Source: Pseudomonadota bacterium
GTDB taxonomy: Bacteria; Pseudomonadota; Gammaproteobacteria; Burkholderiales; Burkholderiaceae_C
DNA length: 41,797 nt
Assembly (NCBI GenBank): GCA_021783695.1
Contig: JAJXTO010000024.1
Coordinates: 1-41,797 of the forward strand
Direction: 5' to 3'
The notes under the pieces were generated by a model. The model saw only the letters and a program-made list of their open reading frames with translations, was not told the DNA's origin and ran no database searches. The position numbers and the translations under genes are program-made. Below, piece by piece: positions 24,448-32,750 of this stretch. Position 1 is the stretch's first letter. Each line of letters begins with the position of its first letter.

Positions 24448-25680
24448 TCAAGCGGCCATATCGGCCTCGCGCATCGCATGGGCCAGGTCGTCGATCAGGT
24501 CTTGCGGGTCTTCGAGGCCGATGGCCAGTCGTACCAGGCTGCCGGCATGCGGCCACTGCGGCGACGGGCGCATGAGCTGCACGTCATAGGGCACGGCCAG
24601 ACTGACCGGTCCACCCCAGGAGTAGCCGATCTTGAACCATCGCAACGCATCGACGAAAGCATCGACCTGCGCTGCTGCGTAGCGCGGCTGGAAGACGACG
24701 CTGAACAACCCGCCGGCGGCGGTGCAGTCGCGCAGCCAGTGCGCATGCCCCGGGCTGCCCGGCAGCGCGGGATGGAGCACCTGCGCCACGGCGGGCTGGT
24801 CCTGCATCCACCGGGCGATGCGCCGCGCGCTGGCATCGTGCGCGGCGTAGCGCAGCGGCAGGGTGTGCAGGCCGCGCAGCACGCGGGCCACGTCGTCTCC
24901 GCTGACCCCCAGACCGAGACGCATGTGGGTGAGCAGCAGACGTTCATGCAGGGCATCGTCGCGTGTGGTCACGCTGCCCATGAGCACGTCGGCGCCGCCG
25001 CTCTGGTATTTGGTGAGGGCCTGCATCACCACATCGACACCGAGATCAAAGGGCTGCAGTGCAATGCCGGCGGCCCATGTCGCGTCGATGGCGGTGCGCA
25101 CGCCATGCTGCCGCGCCACGGCGATGAGGCCGCGCAGGTCGGGCATTTCCATGGTGACGGACCCCGGCGCCTCCAGCCAGAGCAGCCGGGTCTGCGGCGT
25201 GATGCGTGCGGCGAGTTCATCCGGGGTGCAGGAGACGTCGTAAAGGCGGTGTTCGATGCCCCAGGCGCCGAGCAAGCGCTCGGCGAGTTCGCGGCTGGGG
25301 CCGTACACATTGGTCGGCAGAAGCACCGTGTCGCCCTGTTGCAGCAAGGCCAGATCGATCAGGGCGATGGCCGAAAGACCCGAGGGACAGAGCACGCAGT
25401 GGCGCCCGCCATCCAGCGCGGCCAGACGCTCTTCCAGAATGAAGGTGGTGGGGGTGCCGTGCAGGCCGTAGGTGTAGCCCGCCTTGCTGCGCCAATCTCG
25501 GGCGCGCATGGCCGCCACATCGGGGAAAATCACAGTGGAGGCATGGTGCACGCCGGGCTCCACCGCGTCAAAACCGGGTGGCGGTTGATACGGGGGATGT
25601 TGCAGCCGGGTGGACAAAGTGAGCTTCTCGGAGAGCGACAGGGGTTTTTGGTCTAATGAGGGCTCTTGTTGACTCGACAT
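24448..25680 (-). CDS. metC: Cystathionine beta-lyase-like PLP enzyme
   Basis: This Cys/Met-metabolism PLP-dependent enzyme is probably cystathionine beta-lyase, which makes homocysteine, pyruvate and ammonia. The 410-residue product shows the family substrate/PLP segments YGLHGTPTTFILEERLAALDGG and PSGLSAIALIDLALLQQGDTVLLP. The cofactor aspartate is D199 (AIDATWAAG) and the Schiff-base lysine is K224 (ALTKYQSGGADVLMGSV). Many gamma-family enzymes have GHSD after TKY, and SGGAD here is typical of the MetC branch. The ATG at 25680 has GGAG upstream. A longer frame to 25833 lacks family sequence. Its stop is ten bases from the end of the cas3 remnant, a tight convergent junction. Confidence 0.88.
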   Translation of the reverse strand: MSSQQEPSLDQKPLSLSEKLTLSTRLQHPPYQPPPGFDAVEPGVHHASTVIFPDVAAMRARDWRSKAGYTYGLHGTPTTFILEERLAALDGGRHCVLCPSGLSAIALIDLALLQQGDTVLLPTNVYGPSRELAERLLGAWGIEHRLYDVSCTPDELAARITPQTRLLWLEAPGSVTMEMPDLRGLIAVARQHGVRTAIDATWAAGIALQPFDLGVDVVMQALTKYQSGGADVLMGSVTTRDDALHERLLLTHMRLGLGVSGDDVARVLRGLHTLPLRYAAHDASARRIARWMQDQPAVAQVLHPALPGSPGHAHWLRDCTAAGGLFSVVFQPRYAAAQVDAFVDALRWFKIGYSWGGPVSLAVPYDVQLMRPSPQWPHAGSLVRLAIGLEDPQDLIDDLAHAMREADMAA

Positions 25681-25991
25681 GGAATGGGCTCCGGACAGTT
25701 TCGATCTTGTTTTCGTGTCCTTGCACGGGCCGTTACGACTCGCGCCTGACAGTGAGAAGCATAGACCGCTTGCCCGGGCCGTTCCGACATCCCATCCTTG
25801 GATCCTGACCCTGCGTCTTTGTTGCCCGGCCACGCTGCCGGGTTTGCCACCATCGCCCTGCGCCTTGCGCCGCCCTCGCGCCTCGGTCGCTTCGCCTGCC
25901 CGATACCGCCCCGGGATTCAACGTGCTCCCACTGGAGCGCGATGCAAGTGCCTTCGATGTTCCGTGTTTCATCCTCCCTGGAGTGCGCGCC
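25681..25991. other. Divergent intergenic region, no gene seen
   Basis: These 311 bases separate the divergent metC-like and corC-like genes. I see no convincing ORF or RNA gene. A six-base stem CCCGGC/GCCGGG with loop CACGCT (25825-25842) is followed by TTT and may be a weak terminator or chance. GGAG just before 25992 is the probable ribosome site of the next gene. Confidence 0.4.
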
Positions 25992-27329
25992 ATGGAAGTG
26001 CTGATCCTGTTCGGCCTGATCCTGCTCAATGGTCTGTTCGCCATGTCGGAGATTGCGCTGGTCACCGCCAGGCGCGCGCGGCTGATGGCGTTGGCCGAGG
26101 CCGGCAACGACAAAGCCCGCACCGCGCTGCATCTGGCGGAGCAGCCCACACGCCTGCTCTCCACGGTGCAGATCGGCATTACCTCCATCAGCGTGCTCAA
26201 CGGGATTTTGGGTGAGGCGGCGTTTTCCGAGCCGGTGGCCAATTGGCTGATCTCGCTTGGTCTGCTACCCAAGTTTGCCGGCGTGACGGCAACAGCCATC
26301 GTGGTGCTGATCATCACTTTTGCATCCATCGTCATCGGCGAGCTGGTTCCCAAACGGCTGGGCCAGCTCGCGCCCGAACGCATCGCCATGGTGATGGCGC
26401 GGCCCATGACCTGGACCGCCCAAGCCGCCTCGCCCTTCGTCAAGCTGCTGTCCATTTCGACCGATCTGCTGCTCAGCCTGCTGCGCGTGCGCCACAACAC
26501 CATGCCGCAGATGACCGAGGCCGAGATCAACGAGGTGCTCGAAGAGGGCTCGGACGCCGGGGTGATCGAGGAGCAGGAACATGAGATGGTGCGCAATGTG
26601 TTCCGCCTCGACGACCGGCAGATCGCCTCGCTGATGACGCCGCGCAACGAGATCGAGTTCCTCGATGTCGATCAGCCGCTGGCGGAAAACCTGAACAAGA
26701 TCGCGCAGTCCACGCATTCGCGCTTTCCGCTGGTCAAGCGCGGACTGGAGGAAGTGGTCGGGTTGGTGTCCACTAAGGAGCTGCTGGGCCGCTTCATCCG
26801 CCGCGAAGGCATCGACGACCTGAGCAAGGCCGCCATTCCCGCCACTTTCGTCCCCGAGAGCCTGACCGGCCTGGAACTGCTGCAGACTTTCCGCCAGAGC
26901 GCCGAGCACACCGCCATGGTGATCGACGAATACGGTCAGACCATGGGCATCGTCACCGTGCAAGACTTGATGGAGGCCATCGCCGGGGAGTTCAAGTCTC
27001 ACCCGTCGGAAGAACCCTGGGCGATGCAGCGCGAAGATGGTTCGTGGCTGATGGACGGGCTCATCACGGTCGACGATCTCAAGACCCGCCTGAATCTCGC
27101 CCATTTGCCCGACGAGGAAAAGCAGCGCTACAACACGCTATCGGGCATGCTGATGCTGCTGCTTGCGCGCCTTCCGGCCACCGGCGACATCGTTCACTGG
27201 GACGGCTGGACTTTCGAGATCGTCGACATGGATGGCAAGCGCATCGATAAGGTGCTGGTGCAGCGCAAACCCGATGAGCCGGGAGACGAGTTTTCCGAAG
27301 CAGCCGACGCCCGCGAGTCGCGGCTTTGA
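25992..27329 (+). CDS. CorC/HlyC-family membrane protein (DUF21-CBS-CorC_HlyC)
   Basis: This 445-residue membrane protein belongs to the family often annotated as hemolysin or magnesium/cobalt efflux protein. Residues about 1-185 form the DUF21 membrane domain, with MSEIALVTARRARL and FASIVIGELVPKRLG. Residues about 205-325 hold a CBS pair (VFRLDDRQIASLMTPR to DEYGQTMGIVTVQDLMEAI). Residues about 345-425 form the CorC_HlyC domain (DGSWLMDGLITVDDLKTRL, then YNTLSGMLMLLLARLP). The start at 25992 begins with the hydrophobic MEVLILFGLILLNGLFAMSE; an upstream in-frame start adds non-family residues. Mg2+ homeostasis is the family's likely role; haemolysis is not implied. The trmB leader follows. 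Confidence 0.92.
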   Translation: MEVLILFGLILLNGLFAMSEIALVTARRARLMALAEAGNDKARTALHLAEQPTRLLSTVQIGITSISVLNGILGEAAFSEPVANWLISLGLLPKFAGVTATAIVVLIITFASIVIGELVPKRLGQLAPERIAMVMARPMTWTAQAASPFVKLLSISTDLLLSLLRVRHNTMPQMTEAEINEVLEEGSDAGVIEEQEHEMVRNVFRLDDRQIASLMTPRNEIEFLDVDQPLAENLNKIAQSTHSRFPLVKRGLEEVVGLVSTKELLGRFIRREGIDDLSKAAIPATFVPESLTGLELLQTFRQSAEHTAMVIDEYGQTMGIVTVQDLMEAIAGEFKSHPSEEPWAMQREDGSWLMDGLITVDDLKTRLNLAHLPDEEKQRYNTLSGMLMLLLARLPATGDIVHWDGWTFEIVDMDGKRIDKVLVQRKPDEPGDEFSEAADARESRL

Positions 27330-27372
27330 GACCCGCCTTTGCGTCGAGTCAGCCACGAAAGCTGCTTGCTGT

Positions 27373-27543
27373 ATGACGCCTAGAATTAAGCTAAATCGAG
27401 GCAGGGCAAGTATTTTTGTGGAGCATCGTCAGGGGTGCCCTTTTAAGAGAAGTTTCATTTTTAGACGGCGGAACGTCATTCTTCGATTCCCTTCACCCGC
27501 TCCAACCCATCCTCCGGCGCGTGCCGGATTTTTTTCGCCATGA
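27373..27543 (+). CDS. Candidate 56-codon leader ORF overlapping the trmB start
   Basis: An ATG at 27373 opens a 56-residue frame ([15 protein letters not shown] to [10 protein letters not shown]). Its TGA overlaps the trmB ATG as ATGA. Codon use is unlike the neighbours (AGA, CTA, AAT, ATT are frequent), no strong ribosome site precedes it, and its last codons are made by the terminator hairpin. It may be a chance frame. It is listed because the overlap with a start codon that lacks its own ribosome site could be regulatory. Confidence 0.3.
   Translation: MTPRIKLNRGRASIFVEHRQGCPFKRSFIFRRRNVILRFPSPAPTHPPARAGFFSP
27513..27535 (+). terminator. Intrinsic terminator ending four bases before trmB
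   Basis: A perfect stem TCCGGC/GCCGGA (27513-27518, 27523-27528) with loop GCGT is followed by seven T residues (27529-27535). It has classic rho-independent form on the plus strand. It would end corC-like transcripts, or act as an attenuator for trmB, whose ATG is at 27540. Confidence 0.88.
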
Positions 27544-28250
27544 CGGTAGATCTCCCACACGACAACACCGACCCCGCAGCGTTGCGGGGTCGTGGCATCC
27601 GCAGCTTTGTGTTGCGCGCCGGCCGCACCACCGAGGCGCAGAGCCGCGCACTGCTCGAATTGGGGCCGCGCTGGATCGTGCCGTATGCGGATGCCGTGAC
27701 GGACTGGCACGCCGTGTTCGGCCGTACCGCGCCACGCGTGCTCGAAATCGGCTTCGGCATGGGTGACGCCACGGCAGAGATCGCCGCATCCAAGCCCGAG
27801 ATGGATTTCATCGGCGTGGAAGTTCATCCCCCTGGCGTGGGTGCGCTGCTGCAGCGCATCGACGCCGCGCAACTCACCAATCTGCGCATCGTGCAGCATG
27901 ACGCCGTGCAAGTGCTGCAGCACATGATCGCGCCGCACAGCCTGGACGGCCTGCACATCTACTTCCCCGATCCCTGGCCGAAAAAGCGCCATCACAAGCG
28001 CCGTCTGATCCAGCCGGACTTTGTGCGCCTGGCCGTCAGCCGCCTGCGCGCTGGCGCTTATCTGCACTGCGCCACCGACTGGCAGCCTTACGCCAAGCAC
28101 ATGCTGGAAGTCCTGCGCGCCGAACCGGGGCTGGCGAACAGATCCGCAGACTATGCCCCACGTCCGGACTGGCGCCCGGTGAGCAAGTTCGAACGCCGCG
28201 GGCTGAATCTCGGCCACGGCGTGTGGGATCTGGTGTTCACCGCGCGCTGA
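27540..28250 (+). CDS. trmB: tRNA (guanine-N7-)-methyltransferase TrmB
   Basis: TrmB makes m7G46 in tRNA variable loops using S-adenosylmethionine. The 236-residue product has the family lead-in [17 protein letters not shown]-binding [29 protein letters not shown], the signature [17 protein letters not shown], and the C-terminal TKFERRG-like [19 protein letters not shown]. The ATG at 27540 has no ribosome site: the preceding bases are the terminator T-run and CGCC. It overlaps the stop of a short upstream frame. A second GC stem (27570-27577 with 27584-27591) lies just inside the gene. Expression probably depends on upstream translation or an alternative start, both inferred. Confidence 0.93.
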   Translation: MTVDLPHDNTDPAALRGRGIRSFVLRAGRTTEAQSRALLELGPRWIVPYADAVTDWHAVFGRTAPRVLEIGFGMGDATAEIAASKPEMDFIGVEVHPPGVGALLQRIDAAQLTNLRIVQHDAVQVLQHMIAPHSLDGLHIYFPDPWPKKRHHKRRLIQPDFVRLAVSRLRAGAYLHCATDWQPYAKHMLEVLRAEPGLANRSADYAPRPDWRPVSKFERRGLNLGHGVWDLVFTAR

Positions 28251-28324
28251 ACCCGTTGGGCCGCCTCAAGGAATTCGGCGCTCCAGGGAAGAAGCGAGCA
28301 CAGCGCGATTGACCGCAGGATCGC

Positions 28325-29173
28325 TCACCCCGACCAGTTCACCCAACCGGTCCATGCGGTGACGAGGACCAGCGCACCGAACACCAGCCGGTACCAGGCG
28401 AAGGGCACGAAGCTGTGGCCGCCCACATAGCGCAGCAGCCAGCGCACCACCACCAGGGCCGAGACGAACGCGACCGCCATGCCCAGACCGAAAGTGGGCA
28501 CGTCGCTCAGGCTGAGCAGGGCGCGGTGTTTGTAGAGGTCATACACCGTGGCGGCCAGCAGGGTGGGAATGGCGAGGAAGAAGGAAAACTCGGTGGCAGC
28601 GGCGCGGCTCAGGCCGAACAGCATGCCGCCGATGATCGAGGCGCCCGAGCGGCTGGTGCCAGGAATGAGCGCGAACGCCTGCGCAATACCGACCTTGAGC
28701 GCGTCACCCGCGCGCATATCGTCCACATGGTGAATGCGCACATGCTGCGCCGAGCGCTTCTGCCAGGCTTCGGCCCAAAAAATCACCAGCGCGCCAACGA
28801 TGAAGGCCAACGCGACGGGCACCGGGGCAAACAGCCAGCGCTTGATGGCGCTGGCGAACAGCAGCCCCAGGATGGCCGCCGGGATGAAGCCGATGATCAC
28901 ATTGGTGGCAAAGCGCCACGCGGTGTTGCGCCGGGTGGGTTCGGCTGCGGCGAGGCCGGTGAGCACCTCGCCGATGCGCACGCGGTAATGCCACATCACG
29001 GCCAGAATCGCCCCGCTCTGGATGGCGATTTCGAATACCTTGGCCTTGTCGCTTACCCAGCCCAGCAGGCTGCCGACGAGAATGAGGTGGCCGGTGGAGG
29101 AGATCGGCAAGAACTCTGTGATGCCCTCGACCAGACCGAGAATGACCACCACGATGGCGGAATGCACGTCCAT
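28325..29173 (-). CDS. uppP: Undecaprenyl-diphosphatase UppP
   Basis: UppP (BacA) dephosphorylates undecaprenyl diphosphate to recycle the lipid carrier for peptidoglycan, LPS O-antigen and related polymers. It contributes to bacitracin resistance. The 282-residue polytopic membrane protein has the two active-site signatures: [14 protein letters not shown] near the N-terminus and [15 protein letters not shown] past the middle. About eight hydrophobic segments are visible. The ATG at 29173 has AAGGGTC upstream. It is convergent with trmB across 74 bases that contain no obvious terminator. Confidence 0.96.
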   Translation of the reverse strand: MDVHSAIVVVILGLVEGITEFLPISSTGHLILVGSLLGWVSDKAKVFEIAIQSGAILAVMWHYRVRIGEVLTGLAAAEPTRRNTAWRFATNVIIGFIPAAILGLLFASAIKRWLFAPVPVALAFIVGALVIFWAEAWQKRSAQHVRIHHVDDMRAGDALKVGIAQAFALIPGTSRSGASIIGGMLFGLSRAAATEFSFFLAIPTLLAATVYDLYKHRALLSLSDVPTFGLGMAVAFVSALVVVRWLLRYVGGHSFVPFAWYRLVFGALVLVTAWTGWVNWSG

Positions 29174-29227
29174 GCTGACCCTTGTGACAAAAAGTTGCGA
29201 TTATCCGCGCTCTTTATGTCGAAATGA

Positions 29228-30484
29228 TCAAAACAGGCTGCTCAGTCCTCCGTACACCCCTAAACCGGCGGTCAGCACCACCACCCCGACCACCACCCAG
29301 AAGTATCCTCCGCGCAACCGGTGTTCATGCGGCAGCGCCTTGACTGCAAGCGCCACGAGGAAGCCCAGCACCAGCGGCAGCAACAGGGCGTTCATCACTT
29401 CCACTCCAATGGACAGTGCCACCAGATCGGGCACGAAGGCCACCACCAGCGCGCCGCCGATCACCCCCACGCTGAACACGGTATAGAACCAGGGCGCCTC
29501 TGCGGGATGCTGTTCGAGCGAATGTTTGTAGCCGGTCACCTCGCCAAACCCCCAGGCCGCCGCCAGCGCCACCACAATAGCCGCCACCATGGCCGCGCCC
29601 AGGATCCCCAGCCCGAACAAGGTGCGCCCGAGTGTGTCGCCCAGCGACGGGGTGAGCGCTTGCGCAATCTGCCCCACGGTGTTCAGCGGCGCGGTGCTGT
29701 GCCCGTTCCACAGCACCGCGGCGGTCACCATGAGCACGGCCGCCATGATGAACTGGGTGAGCGCGGCGCCCACTGCCGTGTCCCAGCGCGCGGCGGTGTA
29801 TTGCTCCGGCTTGAGCCCCTTATCGGCCACGGCGGATTGTTGATAGAACACCATCCACGGCATGATGACCGCGCCGATATTGGCCGCGACCAGATACCAG
29901 TAGGCGGGATGCCGCACCGGCACATGGCCCAGCCCCTGCAGCACCTGGTCGCCGTGGATGGGTGCGCGAAACGCCACCCAGACGAACACCAGCTCGAACA
30001 GCCCCAGCGCGATGGCAATGCGCTCCACCCGGCGGTAAGACCCGGTCCACACCACCAGCAGCAAAAACAGCGCCGCCAGACTCAGGCTCCAACCGCGCGG
30101 CACGCCGAACAAGGCACCCACGCCGGCCACACCGGAAAACTCGGTGATGATGGCCCCCACCGAAGCCACCGCCAGCCCCGCGACCGACACCCAGGCCCAG
30201 CGGGCGCCGAAGGTTTCGCGGATCAGCTCGCCATGCCCCTTGCCGGTGAAAATACCCAGCCGCACAGTGAGTTCCTGCACCACATACAGAATGGGGATGA
30301 GCACCAGTTGCAGGCTGAGTAACTGGTAGCCCCATTGCGCCCCACTCTGCGCGGCGGTGATCACGCTGCCGACATCGGTATCGGCCAGCATGACCACCAG
30401 GCCGGGGCCAAGCACGGCGAAAAACACGGCCAGGCGAGAAAGTGAGAGCGGGCCGGGTTGCGGCAGGGAAGGTGTGGCGGACAT
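29228..30484 (-). CDS. Divergent Nramp-family metal transporter
   Basis: This 418-residue Nramp-family proton/metal symporter-like protein has about 11 membrane helices. Aligned by eye with the neighbouring MntH, the TM1 metal site DPGN corresponds to DVGS (D37-S40) here. The aspartate is kept, but proline and asparagine are replaced. The TM6 site keeps the methionine (GAVIMP), but the following histidine is tryptophan. Such changes occur in Nramp relatives with altered selectivity, including magnesium-type members. The actual substrate cannot be read. It is preceded by its own AT-rich leader and a hairpin before the ATG, so it may be separately transcribed from mntH, 111 bases upstream. Confidence 0.88.
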   Translation of the reverse strand: MSATPSLPQPGPLSLSRLAVFFAVLGPGLVVMLADTDVGSVITAAQSGAQWGYQLLSLQLVLIPILYVVQELTVRLGIFTGKGHGELIRETFGARWAWVSVAGLAVASVGAIITEFSGVAGVGALFGVPRGWSLSLAALFLLLVVWTGSYRRVERIAIALGLFELVFVWVAFRAPIHGDQVLQGLGHVPVRHPAYWYLVAANIGAVIMPWMVFYQQSAVADKGLKPEQYTAARWDTAVGAALTQFIMAAVLMVTAAVLWNGHSTAPLNTVGQIAQALTPSLGDTLGRTLFGLGILGAAMVAAIVVALAAAWGFGEVTGYKHSLEQHPAEAPWFYTVFSVGVIGGALVVAFVPDLVALSIGVEVMNALLLPLVLGFLVALAVKALPHEHRLRGGYFWVVVGVVVLTAGLGVYGGLSSLF

Positions 30485-30532
30485 GGCATTTGCGGTTTGC
30501 CGTCGCGGCTGCGGCGGCTCTGATGCAAATGC
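30485..30532 (-). promoter_or_regulatory. Hairpin in the 5' leader of the divergent Nramp gene
   Basis: GCATTTGC (30486-30493) and GCAAATGC (30525-30532) are perfect inverted arms enclosing a GC-rich segment. On the transcript the 3' arm ends one base before the ATG at 30484, and no ribosome site is visible. Folding would cover the start region. Regulation is inferred. Confidence 0.4.
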
Positions 30533-30549
30533 TATTTACTTTTATTTGA

Positions 30550-30567
30550 AATTCAATTCGATTTACT
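30550..30567. promoter_or_regulatory. Motif shared by both Nramp upstream regions, copy 1
   Basis: AATTCAATTCGATTTACT lies about 66 bases upstream of the divergent Nramp start. It matches a site upstream of mntH at 14 of 18 positions, with a shared core AATTCAATT, in an AT-rich island. It is a possible operator for a metal-sensing regulator. Confidence 0.35.
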
Positions 30568-30595
30568 CTTGCTCACACCTTTGACGCCCCTCTCG

Positions 30596-31879
30596 TCAAC
30601 CCGCGAGCTTCCATAGCAGCAGGGCATTCAGACCAATGATCAGCACGGTGACCCCCCATCCCAGCCGACGCAAGACTGGCCGGTTGACCAGATTGCCCAT
30701 CAGCGCGTGGTTGGAGGTGAACAGCAGCAAGGGCACCAGCGCGAAGGGAATGCCGAAGGACAGCACCACCTGCGAGAACACCAGGGTGCGGGTCGGATCG
30801 ATGCCCAGCATCACCACAATGACTGCGGGCAGGCTGGTGAGCAGGCGACGCACCCAGAGTGGGATGGTGAAGCCCACCAAGCCCTGCATCACCACCTGCC
30901 CGGCCATGGTGCCCACCACGCTGCTGGAAATGCCGCTGGCCAGCAGCGTCAGGGCGAACACCGTGGCGGCGCCCGCGCCCAGGATGGGCGTGAGCGTGCG
31001 GTAGGCCTCGCTGAGATCGCTGGCTGGCAAACCTTTCTGATGAAAGGTGGCCGCGGCGACGACCAGCATGGCCAGATTGATCAACCCGGCCAGCCCCAAG
31101 GCCAGGATCACGTCTTTCCAGGCAAATCGCATGAGCAGCGCGCGACGCTCGACGGAAACCTGGATGCGCCGCTGCGTCAGGCTGGAGTGCAGGTAGATGA
31201 CATGCGGCATCACCGTGGCCCCGAGAATGCCCACGGCCAGATACATCGCGTCCGCGCTGCCACCGAAGCCGGGCGTCAGCGCGCCTTTGAGAATGGGCAG
31301 CAGAGCCGGATGGCTCAGCGCCAGTTGCAGGCCGTAGCCCAGCGCAATCACCCCCGCCAGCGCGGCCACCAGCAGTTCCATTGGCCGGAAGCCCTTGCGC
31401 TCCAGCATCAGAATGCCCATGACGATGACAAACGCGGCCAGGACTGCGCCGCCCATCGTCAGGCCGAACAGCAGATGCAGCGCCAGCGCCGCGCCCAGAA
31501 ATTCGGCCAGATCGGTCATCATCGCCACGATCTCGGCCTGCACCCAGTAGAACCACACCAGCTTGCGCGGGAACCGTTCACGGATGAGTTCGGGCAGGTT
31601 GCGCCCGGTGGCAATGCCCAGCTTGGCCGACAGCCCCTGCACCAGAATGGCTGCCAGATTGGCGCACAGCACGACCCACAACAGGGTGTAGCCGTGCTGC
31701 GCACCCGCCTGGATATTGGTGGCGAAGTTGCCTGGATCGACATAGGCCACCGAGGCCACCACCGCCGGGCCGATGAAGGGCAGTATCCGCCGCAGCCTGC
31801 CGCCGCCTGATGCAGCACCGCCCAGGGCGCGGTGCGCCGCCTGTGTGGTGCGTTGATCGAGCGTCGGCGCGTAGGACAT
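30596..31879 (-). CDS. mntH: Nramp-family Mn2+/Fe2+ transporter MntH
   Basis: MntH is a proton-coupled importer of Mn2+ and Fe2+. The 427-residue product has about 11 helices, the canonical TM1 metal-binding motif DPGN (D48-N51, in VAYVDPGNFATNIQAGAQ), and TM6 GATVMPHVIYLHSSL with the expected Ala-Met-His pattern. I chose the ATG at 31879 because AGGAG lies six bases upstream; the ATG at 31885 sits too close to that site. It is divergent from the pcm-like gene across an AT-rich region. Importing Mn2+ alongside the divergent paralogue suggests two metal specificities or affinities in one locus. Confidence 0.94.
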   Translation of the reverse strand: MSYAPTLDQRTTQAAHRALGGAASGGGRLRRILPFIGPAVVASVAYVDPGNFATNIQAGAQHGYTLLWVVLCANLAAILVQGLSAKLGIATGRNLPELIRERFPRKLVWFYWVQAEIVAMMTDLAEFLGAALALHLLFGLTMGGAVLAAFVIVMGILMLERKGFRPMELLVAALAGVIALGYGLQLALSHPALLPILKGALTPGFGGSADAMYLAVGILGATVMPHVIYLHSSLTQRRIQVSVERRALLMRFAWKDVILALGLAGLINLAMLVVAAATFHQKGLPASDLSEAYRTLTPILGAGAATVFALTLLASGISSSVVGTMAGQVVMQGLVGFTIPLWVRRLLTSLPAVIVVMLGIDPTRTLVFSQVVLSFGIPFALVPLLLFTSNHALMGNLVNRPVLRRLGWGVTVLIIGLNALLLWKLAG

Positions 31880-31912
31880 GACCATCTCCTGGATCAAGAC
31901 AATCTATAGACT

Positions 31913-31930
31913 AATTCAATTGCAGTTAAT
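31913..31930. promoter_or_regulatory. Motif shared by both Nramp upstream regions, copy 2
   Basis: AATTCAATTGCAGTTAAT lies about 34 bases upstream of the mntH start, inside a 60-base AT-rich island (31900-31960). It shares AATTCAATT and several further positions with the copy at 30550-30567. The position fits an operator overlapping the mntH promoter. Confidence 0.35.
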
Positions 31931-32077
31931 TTCTAATTGTTTTTCTGTATCTATGCATTAGCCCGCGACGATACAGGAATCCGCCCGAAATTTGCGCCCT
32001 CGCAGACACCGCCGTGCGCGCCGGTTTTGCATGACAAATTAAACTACGTCCCTTTAACCCTGCGTTGCGGAGAACCG

Positions 32078-32728
32078 ATGAACATCGAGCAAGCGCGTTT
32101 CAACATGATCGAACAGCAGATCCGTCCCTGGAATGTGCTGGACGTCGGCATTCTCGACCTGCTGGGCAGCGTGCGCCGCGAAGACTTCGTTCCCGCGGCG
32201 TATCGCGGTCTGGCCTTCATGGATACCGAAATCCCGCTGCCCTGCGGTCAGAACATGCTGTCACCCAAGATGGAGGCGCGCATCCTGCAGGAGCTCGCGG
32301 TGCGTAAAGACGAATGGGTGCTCGAAGTGGGCGCGGGCAGCGGCTTCATGGCCGCCCTGCTCGGCCATCGCGCCGCAGCGGTGCAAACCCTCGATCTGCA
32401 TGAGGAGTTGGTGGCCATGGCGCGCGCCAACCTGCATCGCGCCGGCATGAGCAATGTCACCGTCGAACACGCCGACGGCGCCCATTACAGCAAGCGCGCC
32501 GAGTTCGACGTCATCGTGCTCTCGGGCTCGGTGGCGCAGATCCCACAAGATCTGCTGCAGCGCCTCAAACCCGGTGGTCGGCTCGCGGCCATCGTGGGGG
32601 ATGAGCCGGTGATGCGCGCGCAGATCGTCACCCGCGCCACGGAAACCGACTTCCGCACCCGTGACCTGTTCGATACCGTAGCCACCCGGCTGGAGCATTT
32701 CCCCGAGCCGTCGCGCTTCCGATTCTGA
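32078..32728 (+). CDS. pcm: Protein-L-isoaspartate O-methyltransferase-like protein
   Basis: This 216-residue SAM-dependent methyltransferase of the PCMT family repairs isoaspartyl residues, if it is true to family. Visible are RREDFVPAAYRGLAFMDTEIPLPCGQNMLSPKMEARILQ (given from the text in parts: the substrate loop with a Q rather than G-Q-T signature), motif I VLEVGAGSGFMAALLG, and LKPGGRLAAIVG. The start at 32078 has GGAG six bases upstream and begins MNIEQARFNMIEQQIRPWNV. A longer frame into the promoter region is unlikely. The rhodanese gene follows after 22 bases, a pairing common in Burkholderiales. The loop differs from classical Pcm, so a divergent specificity is possible. Confidence 0.85.
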   Translation: MNIEQARFNMIEQQIRPWNVLDVGILDLLGSVRREDFVPAAYRGLAFMDTEIPLPCGQNMLSPKMEARILQELAVRKDEWVLEVGAGSGFMAALLGHRAAAVQTLDLHEELVAMARANLHRAGMSNVTVEHADGAHYSKRAEFDVIVLSGSVAQIPQDLLQRLKPGGRLAAIVGDEPVMRAQIVTRATETDFRTRDLFDTVATRLEHFPEPSRFRF

Positions 32729-32750
32729 ACCCAAAAACAAGGACTCCCTG

